NCBI GenBank assembly: GCA_003648195.1
Contig: QMOK01000007.1
Location: forward strand, 1 to 32,112
Direction: 5' to 3'
Origin: Chloroflexota bacterium
GTDB lineage: Bacteria; Chloroflexota; Anaerolineae; Anaerolineales; UBA11858
DNA: 32,112 nt
Below the pieces are notes generated by a model that saw only the letters and a program-made list of their open reading frames with translations, searched no databases and was not told the DNA's origin. How positions within the stretch are numbered: position 1 is the first letter of the stretch; each line of letters opens with the position of its first letter. Positions 16,319 to 26,469 of the stretch are shown piece after piece. Position numbers and translations under genes: made by a program.

Positions 16319-19090
16319 ATGACTGAAAAAGACAAAATGCAACATCCTCCCCAAAAAACGGAGTTAAATTACAAAGCTACGGCTAAAGTCACCATGGAAC
16401 AATACCGTCTCAACTACACACACCTCATGTGGGTTCTGGTACCTGGCGCCTTTATCTTCGCTGTTGCTTACCTGGTTATCTACATACAGACCAGAGCCTG
16501 GCAACTTCTAGGACAAACAGGATTACTTATAGTAGCCGTCACCTGCGCGGCTATAGGCTACTACAATCTAATACGCCGAGAAAAATTCGACACTGCTGGA
16601 TATTGGCCTCTTATAGGTCTAGTAATTGGCTATGGCGGTGCAGAAATATTCTTCAGCGGAATGACCGTATACCACGCTATAGGCGGCATCTTATTAATTT
16701 TGCTTTTAAGCAGTCTGCTCCTGCAAAAAAAATGGAAGTCTTGGTTAATCGCAATAGCTTCATTCGGGGCTTACATCTGGCTGGTCAATTTATTTGAACC
16801 ACTACCTCGCTACAACGCTACCCAAATCCCCTTACTAAACTTCGTTATTCCCGGCCTAACAGGAGTATTGGTACTATTATCTCTTTGGCAAGTTATCAGC
16901 TTACTCCGTTTCGGCACCATCCGCACCCGACTATTAATAGCATTCGCTACAGTGACTCTTCTAATAACTGCCTCAATCAGCATCACTTGGGTAATAATGG
17001 GCTACCAGAGCTTACAAGCTCAACAAATAAACCACCTTGAATCAGTAGCAATGCTCAAAGAAGCCGAGGTTAAAGATTGGTTAAGTAATCTCGAAATAAA
17101 CCTTTCTCTCATATCATCTAGAAAAAACGCGTTAGACAATTTGGAAATCATCTTGTCGCCCGATCCAGCAGAAACATCGGCATATAACACAGCTTATAAA
17201 GACCTAGCAGAACGTCTCAATTGGACCATCGAACAAACGCATCTCTTTGAAGAAATATTCATTCTAGACCTCCAGGGAAAGGTAATAGTGTCTACAAATC
17301 CTGTCCAAGAAGGCAAACTCTACGCCAATGAAACCTATTTCCAGCAAGGGTTAGAAGAAACCTATATCCGCCCCCCAGCTTACGCCTTGTCGGCAAACAA
17401 AACTACAGTGTTAATAGCACTGCCATTACTTGACCAAGAAGAAAAAACAATAGGTGTCATCGCAGGCCACAGCAACCTAGACACCTTGAATGAAGTTATG
17501 ACCAAACGAACAAATCTGGGAGAAACAGGGGAAATCTATCTGGTGGATAGCGGTTATGGTATGCTAACCGAATCACGCTTTGGTAAGAAAGAAGGCTATA
17601 TGAGTACCGAAGGAGTCAATACCGCAGTAGATGAACAAACCAATGGCTCTGGGCTATACGAAGACTATCGCGGTATTCCTGTTATCGGAGTCTACCATTG
17701 GATGCCAAAACTTCAGGCAGCGTTGCTGGTTGAACAAAACCAAACCGAGATATTCGCCCAGATCAGCAACATAGCACTAACCAGCCTCGCTGTAGCTATC
17801 GCCTCTATCCTGCTTAGCTTAGGTGGTTCACTACTAATCACCCGCAGCATTGCTAACCCCTTAAGCATTCTAGTGGAAACAGCATCTCAAATTGCAGCCG
17901 GCGAACTAGAACACACCGCCGAAGTAATAAGAAAAGACGAAATAGGCACATTAGCTCAAGCATTCAACCAAATGACAACCCAATTGCGTGAATTGATCAG
18001 TGGACTAGAAGAGAGAGTACTTGAGCGCACTAAAGAACTAGAACAACATTCGTCTTACCTAGAAGCTTCAGCCGCTGTAAGCAGGGCGGCTACATCCATC
18101 ATAAATACCGACCAATTGGCCCAAGAAGTGGTTGAACTCATTCAGGAACGATTTGATTTGTATTACGTAGGGCTTTTCATTGTGGATGAGACCAATGAAT
18201 GGGCCATCTTACAAGCAGGAACAGGAGAAGCGGGGCGGCAAATGCTGCTAGAAAAACATAGGCTGAAAATAGGCGGCGAATCAATGATTGGGCAATGTGT
18301 AGCCCAATCCGAAGCGCACATAGCCTTAGATATTGGAGAAGAAGCAGTCCACTTCGATAACCCCTACCTTCCAGAGACACGTTCCGAAGGAGCATTACCT
18401 CTCCGTTCCCGAGGACAAGTACTTGGCGCGCTCACTGTCCAAAGTGTCGAAGAAGCCGCATTCGACAAAGAGGCCATCACCGTACTACAAACCATGGCCG
18501 ACCAAATTGCGGTAGCCCTAAACAACGCCCAACTCCTCACTGAGGCCAATACAGCCCTAGAAGCAGAACGCCGAGCCTACGGCGAACTCAGCCACCAGGC
18601 TTGGACCAATATGCTGCACTCCCGCACCGATTGGGGCTACGACTTTGAAAATATGTCCCTTTTAAAAGCTCAAGGAAACTGGAGCAATGAAATGCGGCAA
18701 GCTGAAGAAACGGGCAAAAGCATACTCAGTGACGATGAAACAAGTTTAGCTATCCCCATAGAAATACGTGGGCACGTACTAGGCGTATTAAACTTTGATA
18801 AAGATAACCCAGAAGAACATTGGACTCTTGAAGAGCAGGCTTTACTAGAAAGCTTGACTAAAGAACTAGGCCAAGCTCTGGAAAGCGCACGCCTCTATCA
18901 AGATACCCAACGCAGTGCCGCTCAAGGGCGTATCGCAAGTGAAATCACGACCCACATGAGAGAAACACTAGACATTGAAACCGTACTCAAAACCGCTGTA
19001 AGCGATATCAGTGAAGCTTTAGGATTAGCGGCACTAGACGTACAATTAGGCACAGCCTCAAACGCATCCAATAAAAACACCCTAGAGTAA
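16319..19090 (+). CDS. dual-input receptor: polytopic TM module fused to TM-dCache-like-TM-HAMP, GAF, half-GAF and GAF-like tail
   Basis: N-terminal about 6 TM, then another TM-extracellular-TM, HAMP (SIANPLSILVETASQIAAGELEHTAEV), GAF, AYGELSHQAW, tail TTHMRETLDIETVLKTAVSDISEALG. Confidence 0.88.
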   Translation: MTEKDKMQHPPQKTELNYKATAKVTMEQYRLNYTHLMWVLVPGAFIFAVAYLVIYIQTRAWQLLGQTGLLIVAVTCAAIGYYNLIRREKFDTAGYWPLIGLVIGYGGAEIFFSGMTVYHAIGGILLILLLSSLLLQKKWKSWLIAIASFGAYIWLVNLFEPLPRYNATQIPLLNFVIPGLTGVLVLLSLWQVISLLRFGTIRTRLLIAFATVTLLITASISITWVIMGYQSLQAQQINHLESVAMLKEAEVKDWLSNLEINLSLISSRKNALDNLEIILSPDPAETSAYNTAYKDLAERLNWTIEQTHLFEEIFILDLQGKVIVSTNPVQEGKLYANETYFQQGLEETYIRPPAYALSANKTTVLIALPLLDQEEKTIGVIAGHSNLDTLNEVMTKRTNLGETGEIYLVDSGYGMLTESRFGKKEGYMSTEGVNTAVDEQTNGSGLYEDYRGIPVIGVYHWMPKLQAALLVEQNQTEIFAQISNIALTSLAVAIASILLSLGGSLLITRSIANPLSILVETASQIAAGELEHTAEVIRKDEIGTLAQAFNQMTTQLRELISGLEERVLERTKELEQHSSYLEASAAVSRAATSIINTDQLAQEVVELIQERFDLYYVGLFIVDETNEWAILQAGTGEAGRQMLLEKHRLKIGGESMIGQCVAQSEAHIALDIGEEAVHFDNPYLPETRSEGALPLRSRGQVLGALTVQSVEEAAFDKEAITVLQTMADQIAVALNNAQLLTEANTALEAERRAYGELSHQAWTNMLHSRTDWGYDFENMSLLKAQGNWSNEMRQAEETGKSILSDDETSLAIPIEIRGHVLGVLNFDKDNPEEHWTLEEQALLESLTKELGQALESARLYQDTQRSAAQGRIASEITTHMRETLDIETVLKTAVSDISEALGLAALDVQLGTASNASNKNTLE

Positions 19091-19094
19091 AACT

Positions 19095-20795
19095 ATGGAA
19101 ACCATAAACAAAAAGGGCGCAATAAATTCTAATACACAATATACCCAAGGAACAATTGACGCATTCCGGCACAAATTGCTTCAAAACATACTGCGTGTCA
19201 TTTCTAGCGTAGGACTATTAATTGTTCTAATGGGCACACTTTCTGCTATTATGCAAGAAATGTTTTGGACAATAGCAGTATATTGGGGCAGCTACATTAG
19301 CGTTTTAGTAGTCCTCTTCTGGAAAAAAGCTCCCTATGCTTTACAATCTTGGGTAACTATCATTGTTTTTTTCAATTTAGGAATTGTCAACTATATTCCT
19401 GACGGTCTAAATGGAGTCTCGTTCATATTTCTTTTGGCGGCAGTTTTCCTGGGCGGAATTCTGCTGGAAAAACAAGGCAGCACAATCACTTTATCAGCCA
19501 CTATCACTGCCATAATAGCCTTTGGAGTGCTTTACACAACTAACATTCTCCCGCCTCCTACCATACGCTCCACAGAACCCCTGGAATGGATAACATCTGG
19601 TGGAGTTTTTCTACTGATTGGCCTTCTTTTCGGTACTTCAACCAACTACCTGCTATCGCGCCTAATAACCGCCCTCAACCAAAGCTACCAGCTAACAAAC
19701 GAACTAGAAGAACATCAGAAATCGCTAGAAAAAGCCGTAGAAGAACGCACCGCCTCTTTAGAAAAACGCAGCACCCACCTAGAGGCAGCAGCTTACGTGG
19801 CCCGTGAGTCAGCCACAATCCAAGAAGTAGGAACCCTCTTAGATAAAATCTCAGACCTCATCTCAGAACATTTTGGGTTCTACCACACCGGTATTTTCTT
19901 ATTAGATGACACCAAAAAATACGCCATTTTGCGTGCCGTTTCCTCAGAAGGCGGACAACGCATGCTAGACAACAAACACCGCCTCCAGGTAGACGAAAAC
20001 AGCATAGTTGGCTATGCCGCCCACCAAGGGAAACCTCGCATCAGCCTTGATGTCGGTGAAGACGCCGTTTACTTCAACAATCCCTATTTACCAGACACCC
20101 GCTCCGAGATGGCACTTCCCCTCCGCGTACATGGAGAAATCATTGGCATACTAGATGTACAAAGCACCCAACCAAAAGCTTTTACAACTGAAGATGTAGC
20201 AACATTACAAACCCTTGCCGACCAAGTTGCACTAGCTATCCGCAATACGCGCCTTTTCCAAGAAAGTCAAGAAAGCCTAAAAGCCTTGCAACGGGCATAT
20301 GGAGAATCTAGCCGCGAAGCTTGGAAAGAATTCCTAACTAGCCAACCAAACCTAGGGGAGAGGCACGATCCATTGGGCGTTTTGCCACCCCCCAACCAAT
20401 GGAACGAGGAAATGAAATTGGCAGTCCAACAAGAAAAAACGGTCACAGACAAAAGCCGAACGCTGGCAATTCCTCTCAAAGCACGCGGCCAGGTCATTGG
20501 CGTTATCAATGCCCTTAAAGCTCAAGATGCTCCTCCATGGATAGAAGAAGAAATAAACCTCATCGAAACCCTAACCGACCAGTTAAGTATCGCCCTAGAA
20601 AGCGCACGCTCTTACCAAGAAACCCAACACCGCGCCATCCGTGAGCGCGTTATCAGCAAAGCCTCATCTCGCATGAGAGAAACCCTAGATATCAATAGCG
20701 TACTCCAAACCGCAGCCAAAGAATTACGAGAGGCTTTAGGCATCGCAGCCGCAGAAGTTTGGGTAGAAGTAGAAGAATCGTCTGAAAACAACTAA
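19095..20795 (+). CDS. polytopic (about 6 TM) sensor with coiled coil, GAF, half-GAF and GAF-like tail
   Basis: Hydrophobic N-terminus, GAF (FYHTGIFLLDDTKKYAILRAVSSEGG), AYGESSREAW, tail SSRMRETLDINSVLQTAAKELREALG. 4-nt gap to the upstream gene. Confidence 0.88.
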   Translation: METINKKGAINSNTQYTQGTIDAFRHKLLQNILRVISSVGLLIVLMGTLSAIMQEMFWTIAVYWGSYISVLVVLFWKKAPYALQSWVTIIVFFNLGIVNYIPDGLNGVSFIFLLAAVFLGGILLEKQGSTITLSATITAIIAFGVLYTTNILPPPTIRSTEPLEWITSGGVFLLIGLLFGTSTNYLLSRLITALNQSYQLTNELEEHQKSLEKAVEERTASLEKRSTHLEAAAYVARESATIQEVGTLLDKISDLISEHFGFYHTGIFLLDDTKKYAILRAVSSEGGQRMLDNKHRLQVDENSIVGYAAHQGKPRISLDVGEDAVYFNNPYLPDTRSEMALPLRVHGEIIGILDVQSTQPKAFTTEDVATLQTLADQVALAIRNTRLFQESQESLKALQRAYGESSREAWKEFLTSQPNLGERHDPLGVLPPPNQWNEEMKLAVQQEKTVTDKSRTLAIPLKARGQVIGVINALKAQDAPPWIEEEINLIETLTDQLSIALESARSYQETQHRAIRERVISKASSRMRETLDINSVLQTAAKELREALGIAAAEVWVEVEESSENN

Positions 20796-20810
20796 CAAAA
20801 GGAGAATATT

Positions 20811-21569
20811 ATGAAAAACTATCGCCAACTTATTGTTCTATCCCTTATTATCGTGATGTTTTCAGGCCTGCTTATAGGTTGCCAGCCGCAAGAAACAACC
20901 CTTGAGGTTTATGCTGGTAATGGTATCAAAAAACAAATGGAAGAGATTAAAGCGCTTTATGAAGCGCAAAATCCGCATATTACACTCGTTTACAACTTTG
21001 CGTCATCCGATGCCTTACAAGCGGCTATGCGGACACTTGAACAGGGTGATTTAATAATCACCGGAGAAAGTGATATTGAAGCCATGTTTCAAGACAATTT
21101 GGTTCTTGAGCGCTATCACGTTGCGTCTAAAATTACAACTCTCGTTGTACGTGAAGGCGATGACACTGTTACAACTTGGGACGATCTTGCCAAAGAGGGT
21201 GTGCGTATTACCATGCCTAATCCCGAATTAGGCAGTGGTGGCCGCGCTGCAGAGCAGACAATTAAAAATTCACCATTGAGCGAGCAAATTTCCGCGAATA
21301 TCGTTTCCTACACATCAAAACCAGCAGATGCTGTTACCCTCTTACTCAACAACGAAGTTGACGTTGCCATCCGGCCATTTTTTATTACAAGCGCAGAAAT
21401 AAAATTTATTGAAGTGCCTGAAGAAATTGTCGAAAACTTCCTCCTTTGGATTGCGGTAACAACCTTCACTCAAGCCGAAGAAGAAGCGTTGGCGTTTGCC
21501 CAGTTTGTTATCAGCGATGAAGGGCAGCAAATCTTCCAAGATGCTGGGTACTCTGTTGCTGAACAATAA
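20811..21569 (+). CDS. ModA-like (periplasmic binding protein type 2) solute-binding lipoprotein
   Basis: Lipobox LLIGC. LEVYAGNGIKKQMEEIKALYEAQNPHI, LIITGESDIEAM, FAQFVISDEGQQIFQDAGY. SD aaaggag. Confidence 0.82.
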   Translation: MKNYRQLIVLSLIIVMFSGLLIGCQPQETTLEVYAGNGIKKQMEEIKALYEAQNPHITLVYNFASSDALQAAMRTLEQGDLIITGESDIEAMFQDNLVLERYHVASKITTLVVREGDDTVTTWDDLAKEGVRITMPNPELGSGGRAAEQTIKNSPLSEQISANIVSYTSKPADAVTLLLNNEVDVAIRPFFITSAEIKFIEVPEEIVENFLLWIAVTTFTQAEEEALAFAQFVISDEGQQIFQDAGYSVAEQ

Positions 21570-21604
21570 ATTTTTGGTGGTGGCTCTCAAGTAAGTAACG
21601 CGCT

Positions 21605-21712
21605 TGTCACTGCGAGCGGAATTTACAGAGCGTGACAGTCTCCGGCATCACAAGGGAGATTGCTTACTCAAGAATATGCTTCGCTATCGGCAAAAAACGC
21701 CTCGCAATGACA
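21605..21712. repeat. intergenic imperfect inverted-repeat element (TGTCAYTGCGAG ... CTCGCAATGACA)
   Basis: Ends TGTCACTGCGAGCG and CTCGCAATGACA are reverse complements with one mismatch. Internal GTCTCC...GGGAGATTGCTT follows the pattern of the widespread CATTGCGAG/GGAGATTGCTTCG/CTCGCAATGACA repeat. Confidence 0.8.
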
Positions 21713-21781
21713 GTACCATCGCTTACTTTACCACTACTAAATTTTTTAGATTTTCCCATTTCCACTTAGAGTGAGGCCCGT

Positions 21782-23590
21782 ATGTCTCTTAAGTTAAAAA
21801 TAACTCTTCTAGTCATGATGATCGCTAGCGTGCTAATTGCTTCGCTTCTTGTATTTTCATGGAATACCGATCAGATAGCTAACATCAACACCAAACGTGA
21901 GTTCGGGCAAATATTGCTCTCTACTAGCAATAACCTAGCCCTAGGAAAACTTGTACTCCAATCCGATAGCGATGAGAAAGCCGCTGTTTCATCTAAGCTT
22001 TCTAGTGACATTTTCGTCGTGCAAATTGCTATTAAAACTAACTTAAAATACGAAACTCACCCAGAACAACAAGCAAATTTGCGTAATATTCAAATTCAAT
22101 TGCCAACAATCAGTTTGTTGCTAGAAAGCATCCAGACCCGTTTGGAAAATAACGAAGAACTCACTGGAGACGACATTCTTAGCTTAAATCAGCTAGACAG
22201 TATGGCTAGCGACATCCAACAAACAGTAAGTAACTATAATGACTATCTAGACACAGAAGAAGCTCGCATCACAAAAACGACTACACTCTATATGAATATT
22301 CTCATTGGCTTAATGCTTGCGCTAGTTTTAGGCGTTACATTATTTGCCTCGTTCAACATTCTCCGCCCTATTCGCAATCTCACAGATTTCGCAGAGACTC
22401 TTACTCAGGGAGTTTATGACCAAAATATAAATATCCGCAGCCACGATGAATTTGGTCAACTTGGCCACACGTTCAACACCCTGTCTACGCGCTTAAATGA
22501 CCTAATCACCAACCTTGAAAACCGTATCTCTGAACGCACTTCCGAGCTGAAGCAACGTTCCGCTTACCTAGAAGGCTCCGCCGAAATCAGCCGGGCAGCA
22601 AGTTCTATCTTAGATACAAACACATTAATCAAACAAGTGGTGCAACTTATCAAAGAGCGTTTCAATTTCTATTACGTGGGCCTTTTCCTTGTGGATGCAA
22701 GAAATGAATGGGCGGTGCTTCAAGCTGGCACAGGTGAGGCAGGGCAAAAAATGCTCGCCCGTAACCACCGTCTCAAAATTGGAGAAGGCATGATCGGCTG
22801 GAGCATTGCCAACGCTGAAGCCCGCATCGCGCTGGATGTCGGCAAGGACGCCGTGCGCTTCGAAAACCCCGACCTTCCCGAAACCCGTTCTGAGGGCGCG
22901 TTGCCCCTCCGCTCGCGCGGGCATGTGCTAGGAGCCTTAACAATCCAAAGCACCGAAGAAGCTGCATTCAACCAAGACATCCTTACCACCCTGCAAACCA
23001 TGACCGACCAAGTGGCTATAGCACTCGATAACGCCGAATTACTCGCCAAAAGCGAAGCCGCTCTAGAAGCCGAGCGCAAAGCTTACGGTGAATTAAGCAA
23101 AGAAGACTGGAAAGAACTGGCTCGCGGACAAACCATTCCTCGCTATCGTTCAGACGCTCCAGATACTGTCTACCCTATCACAGAAAAGGAACGTCCCGAA
23201 GCAGCTCAAACCGCCCCAGACATTCAAGACAATGGCCTTACCATCACTATTCCCATCAAAAGCCATGATTATACTCTAGGCGGCATCAAGCTCAGCAGAC
23301 TAAAAGATAGTCCCGACTGGACTGAAGAACAACTTGAAATAGCTCAACTACTGAGTGAACAAATGAGCGTAGCCCTAGAAAGCGCGCGTCTCTATAGCGA
23401 CACTCAACGCCGTGCCGCCCACGAACAATTGATCAGTGAAACCACAGCACGTATTCGTGAGACACTGGATATGGACACCATTATGAAAACAGCCGCCGAG
23501 GAAATTCGCCAATCTCTTGATTTGCCCGAAGTCGTTGTCCAATTAATCCCTCCTCAAAAGGTGTTGTCAAGCGAGGAAAAAACCGCATGA
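21782..23590 (+). CDS. TM-helical extracellular domain-TM-HAMP-GAF receptor with half-GAF and GAF-like tail
   Basis: Helix-rich extracellular region (possible four-helix bundle), HAMP (ILRPIRNLTDFAETLTQGVYDQNINIRSHDEFGQLGHTFN), GAF, AYGELSKEDW, tail TARIRETLDMDTIMKTAAEEIRQSL. Confidence 0.88.
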   Translation: MSLKLKITLLVMMIASVLIASLLVFSWNTDQIANINTKREFGQILLSTSNNLALGKLVLQSDSDEKAAVSSKLSSDIFVVQIAIKTNLKYETHPEQQANLRNIQIQLPTISLLLESIQTRLENNEELTGDDILSLNQLDSMASDIQQTVSNYNDYLDTEEARITKTTTLYMNILIGLMLALVLGVTLFASFNILRPIRNLTDFAETLTQGVYDQNINIRSHDEFGQLGHTFNTLSTRLNDLITNLENRISERTSELKQRSAYLEGSAEISRAASSILDTNTLIKQVVQLIKERFNFYYVGLFLVDARNEWAVLQAGTGEAGQKMLARNHRLKIGEGMIGWSIANAEARIALDVGKDAVRFENPDLPETRSEGALPLRSRGHVLGALTIQSTEEAAFNQDILTTLQTMTDQVAIALDNAELLAKSEAALEAERKAYGELSKEDWKELARGQTIPRYRSDAPDTVYPITEKERPEAAQTAPDIQDNGLTITIPIKSHDYTLGGIKLSRLKDSPDWTEEQLEIAQLLSEQMSVALESARLYSDTQRRAAHEQLISETTARIRETLDMDTIMKTAAEEIRQSLDLPEVVVQLIPPQKVLSSEEKTA

Positions 23591-26439
23591 TATTTCCTAA
23601 TATAGACCAAACTATTCAACTTCTCGCTTGGTTCCTCGCTTTTGGGGAATTAATCTTCGGGATATATTTCTTAATCACTAATCCCCGGCACCGCATCAAC
23701 CGCTTTACGGGGGTCACTTTATTTATTTTGGCAATCAATAGTTTTATCAATGGCTTTTTGCCATTAGCCCCAAATGCTAATACCGCCCTCATCTTAACTA
23801 TCGGCTCAGCTATTACAAACCCTATACTTAGCCCGGTTCTCATGCACTCATTCATCGCCCTCATTAAACCGACCTGGCTAAAAATAAAGGGTGGTTGGCT
23901 AAATAAGTTGCTTTTCGTACTTGCCGGATTACCAATCTTATTCACTATCTCAGATATATTATTGGGGACAAATTTATGGTACACCGGCTTGCCAGAAACA
24001 TACATTAATGGGTGGATAGCTTTTGATAACTACGCGCAAGGAAGTCTTAGTATAATTATCCGATGGGTAAATTTCTACGCGATTACATTCATCTCCCTTT
24101 TTGCAGCCCTCTATATTGCCCTACGGAGTGAAAATATTCGCACAAAACGTTTAGGATGGCTTTATTTTGGAATACAACTCACTTTCACAACCACTTCAGC
24201 AATATTACACTCTATTGAACCACTCAAAACAACGTCCACTATAATTACCAACCTTATTATGACTATAGGTCTAATTTGGATTACTATTCAGAAACTGCGC
24301 ATCGAAAAAGTTCCCACTTCCGGTAGAATCCGCATCCGTGCAATTAGCTTGGTTTTAGGAACATCATTCTCCGTTTTTGCCGTTGTCACAGCAACCATGA
24401 CTAACCAAACTACCATGGCCTTATCTACCATAACAGCCAATCAACTTAGAAAAAGTAGTCAAGCTTTATCGCTCAACACTTTTTCTTGGCTAGAAAATTC
24501 GCGCAAAGCCCTAGAAAAAATAGTTACTAATCCGGCCATAATCAGCATGGACCCCGAACAACAAAAAGTCATCCTGGAAACAGCAGTTAGCGTTCACCCT
24601 GATTGGTATTTAGTAAGTACAACTGACACTCAAGGTATCAATGTAGCTCGCAGTGACAATGCAGAACCTAAAGATTACAGCGACAGGGACTGGGTGAATG
24701 ACGCATTGGCAGGTAATTATATAACTTACCAAACGCTCGTTGAACGCACAAACGAAGAACCGGCTATAGTTTTCTCCATGCCTATCAAAAATGAGGCTGG
24801 TGAAATTATAGGCGTAGGCATGTTTGCCAGTGATCTAAAAGAACTGACAAAACAAGTAAATTCCACCGTAATTGGAGAAACAGGATATGCCTTTGTGGTA
24901 AACGCTAATAACCAAGTAATTGCTCACCCCAATAATAGTTTTGTGTCTGAATTACACGATCTAAGCCAGTACCCACCAGTGATAGCCCTTCGAGAATTGA
25001 AGCGCGGCGATAGCAAGCAAGTAAATTTTGTTGACGATGAAGGCGTTAAATGGCATGCTTATATAAACGTATTACCAAATTCATGGGGAATTATTGTTCA
25101 AGAAACTGAAGAAGAAACACTTACTGCTAACCATAAAATAGCTGGCATAGGCGCCATGTCTTTATCACTAGGTTTTTTGTTAGTGGGCTTGGTTATTAGC
25201 ATTGTTATTACTCAAACCCTATACCCCATTTTACGCTTAACCGTTACAGCTACAGCCATTGCAAAAGGCAACCTAGAACAAAACGCAGAAATACTTAGCA
25301 CCGATGAAGTCGGGCAACTTGCCAGAACTTTTAATACCATGACAGAGCGATTACGTGAAACTATTGGCTCTTTGGAAACGCAAGTAGCCGAACGTACAGC
25401 AGAACTAGAACAACGTTCCGAACAATTACACGCAGCCACTGAAGTAAGCAGTGCCGCTTCCGCCATTTTGGATACCGAGCAATTGATCCAAAATGTGACA
25501 GAACTCATCCGTGAACGCTTTAATTTATCTTACGTAGGTCTTTTCCTCGTTGATGAAACTTTCGATTGGGCCATACTCAGAGCAGGAACCGGCGAAGTAG
25601 GAAAAGCCATGCTCGCTAGAGGCCATAAAATTAGAGTAGGAGAAGGCATGGTTGGCTGGAGTGTGTCCAACGCCCAAGCTCGGGTAGCCCAAATAGCCGC
25701 CGAAGACGCTTTCCGTCTAACCGCTGAAGAGTTACCTGAAACTCGTTCCGAAGCCGCCATCCCTATCCAAGCACGAGGAAAAACCTTAGGCGCATTAACA
25801 GTTCAATCTGCTCAGCCAGAGGCCTTTGACGAAATCTCCATCTCCACATTACAAACAATGGCCAATCAAATTGGCGTTGCCATTTCTAATGCGCGCTTAT
25901 ACACAGAGAGTCAAGAGGCTCTTGCAACTGCTCACCGCGCGTATGGTGAAGTAAGCCGCCAGGCCTGGCAAGAACTCGTTCAAAGGGATCTATCCGCCCA
26001 TGGCTACCGCAGTACAGCCAAAGGCAGCACTCCCGAAAAAGACACCCTCCCTCCCGAAACGCTCCAAACCCTCCAAAAGGGAAAAAGCGTCACTATGGAA
26101 TCAGAAAATCGCTACACCTTGCTTCTACCTATTCTAGTGCGCGATACTGTCATTGGCGTCATCAACACGCATAAACCAATTCATGAAGATGCTTGGACAG
26201 CGGAAGAAATTAACCTCCTAGAAACATTAGCCGAGCAATTAGGCGTAGCTCTGGAAGGCGCGCGTTTGTACCAAGAGACCCAGCGTCGTGCCATCCATGA
26301 GCAACTGACAGGAGAAATAGCCACCCGTTTGCGCGAAACACTAGATATTGAAACCGTACTCGCAACCGCGGCTAAAGAATTGCGTGATGCTTTGGGTGTT
26401 GCCACCGCAGAAGTTTGGATAGAATCAGAGAATGAGTAA
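23587..26439 (+). CDS. dual-input receptor: HisKA_7TM-like N-terminus fused to TM-dCache-like-TM-HAMP, GAF, half-GAF and GAF-like tail
   Basis: ATGA overlap. 7TM-type N-terminus (FPNIDQTIQLLAWFLAFGELIFGIYFLITNPRHRINRFTG), dCache-like DYSDRDWVNDALAGNYITYQTLV, HAMP, GAF, AYGEVSRQAW, tail ATRLRETLDIETVLATAAKELRDALG. Confidence 0.88.
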   Translation: MIFPNIDQTIQLLAWFLAFGELIFGIYFLITNPRHRINRFTGVTLFILAINSFINGFLPLAPNANTALILTIGSAITNPILSPVLMHSFIALIKPTWLKIKGGWLNKLLFVLAGLPILFTISDILLGTNLWYTGLPETYINGWIAFDNYAQGSLSIIIRWVNFYAITFISLFAALYIALRSENIRTKRLGWLYFGIQLTFTTTSAILHSIEPLKTTSTIITNLIMTIGLIWITIQKLRIEKVPTSGRIRIRAISLVLGTSFSVFAVVTATMTNQTTMALSTITANQLRKSSQALSLNTFSWLENSRKALEKIVTNPAIISMDPEQQKVILETAVSVHPDWYLVSTTDTQGINVARSDNAEPKDYSDRDWVNDALAGNYITYQTLVERTNEEPAIVFSMPIKNEAGEIIGVGMFASDLKELTKQVNSTVIGETGYAFVVNANNQVIAHPNNSFVSELHDLSQYPPVIALRELKRGDSKQVNFVDDEGVKWHAYINVLPNSWGIIVQETEEETLTANHKIAGIGAMSLSLGFLLVGLVISIVITQTLYPILRLTVTATAIAKGNLEQNAEILSTDEVGQLARTFNTMTERLRETIGSLETQVAERTAELEQRSEQLHAATEVSSAASAILDTEQLIQNVTELIRERFNLSYVGLFLVDETFDWAILRAGTGEVGKAMLARGHKIRVGEGMVGWSVSNAQARVAQIAAEDAFRLTAEELPETRSEAAIPIQARGKTLGALTVQSAQPEAFDEISISTLQTMANQIGVAISNARLYTESQEALATAHRAYGEVSRQAWQELVQRDLSAHGYRSTAKGSTPEKDTLPPETLQTLQKGKSVTMESENRYTLLLPILVRDTVIGVINTHKPIHEDAWTAEEINLLETLAEQLGVALEGARLYQETQRRAIHEQLTGEIATRLRETLDIETVLATAAKELRDALGVATAEVWIESENE

Positions 26440-26469
26440 CTCAAAAACTGCATCACTAGGAGATAAAAA

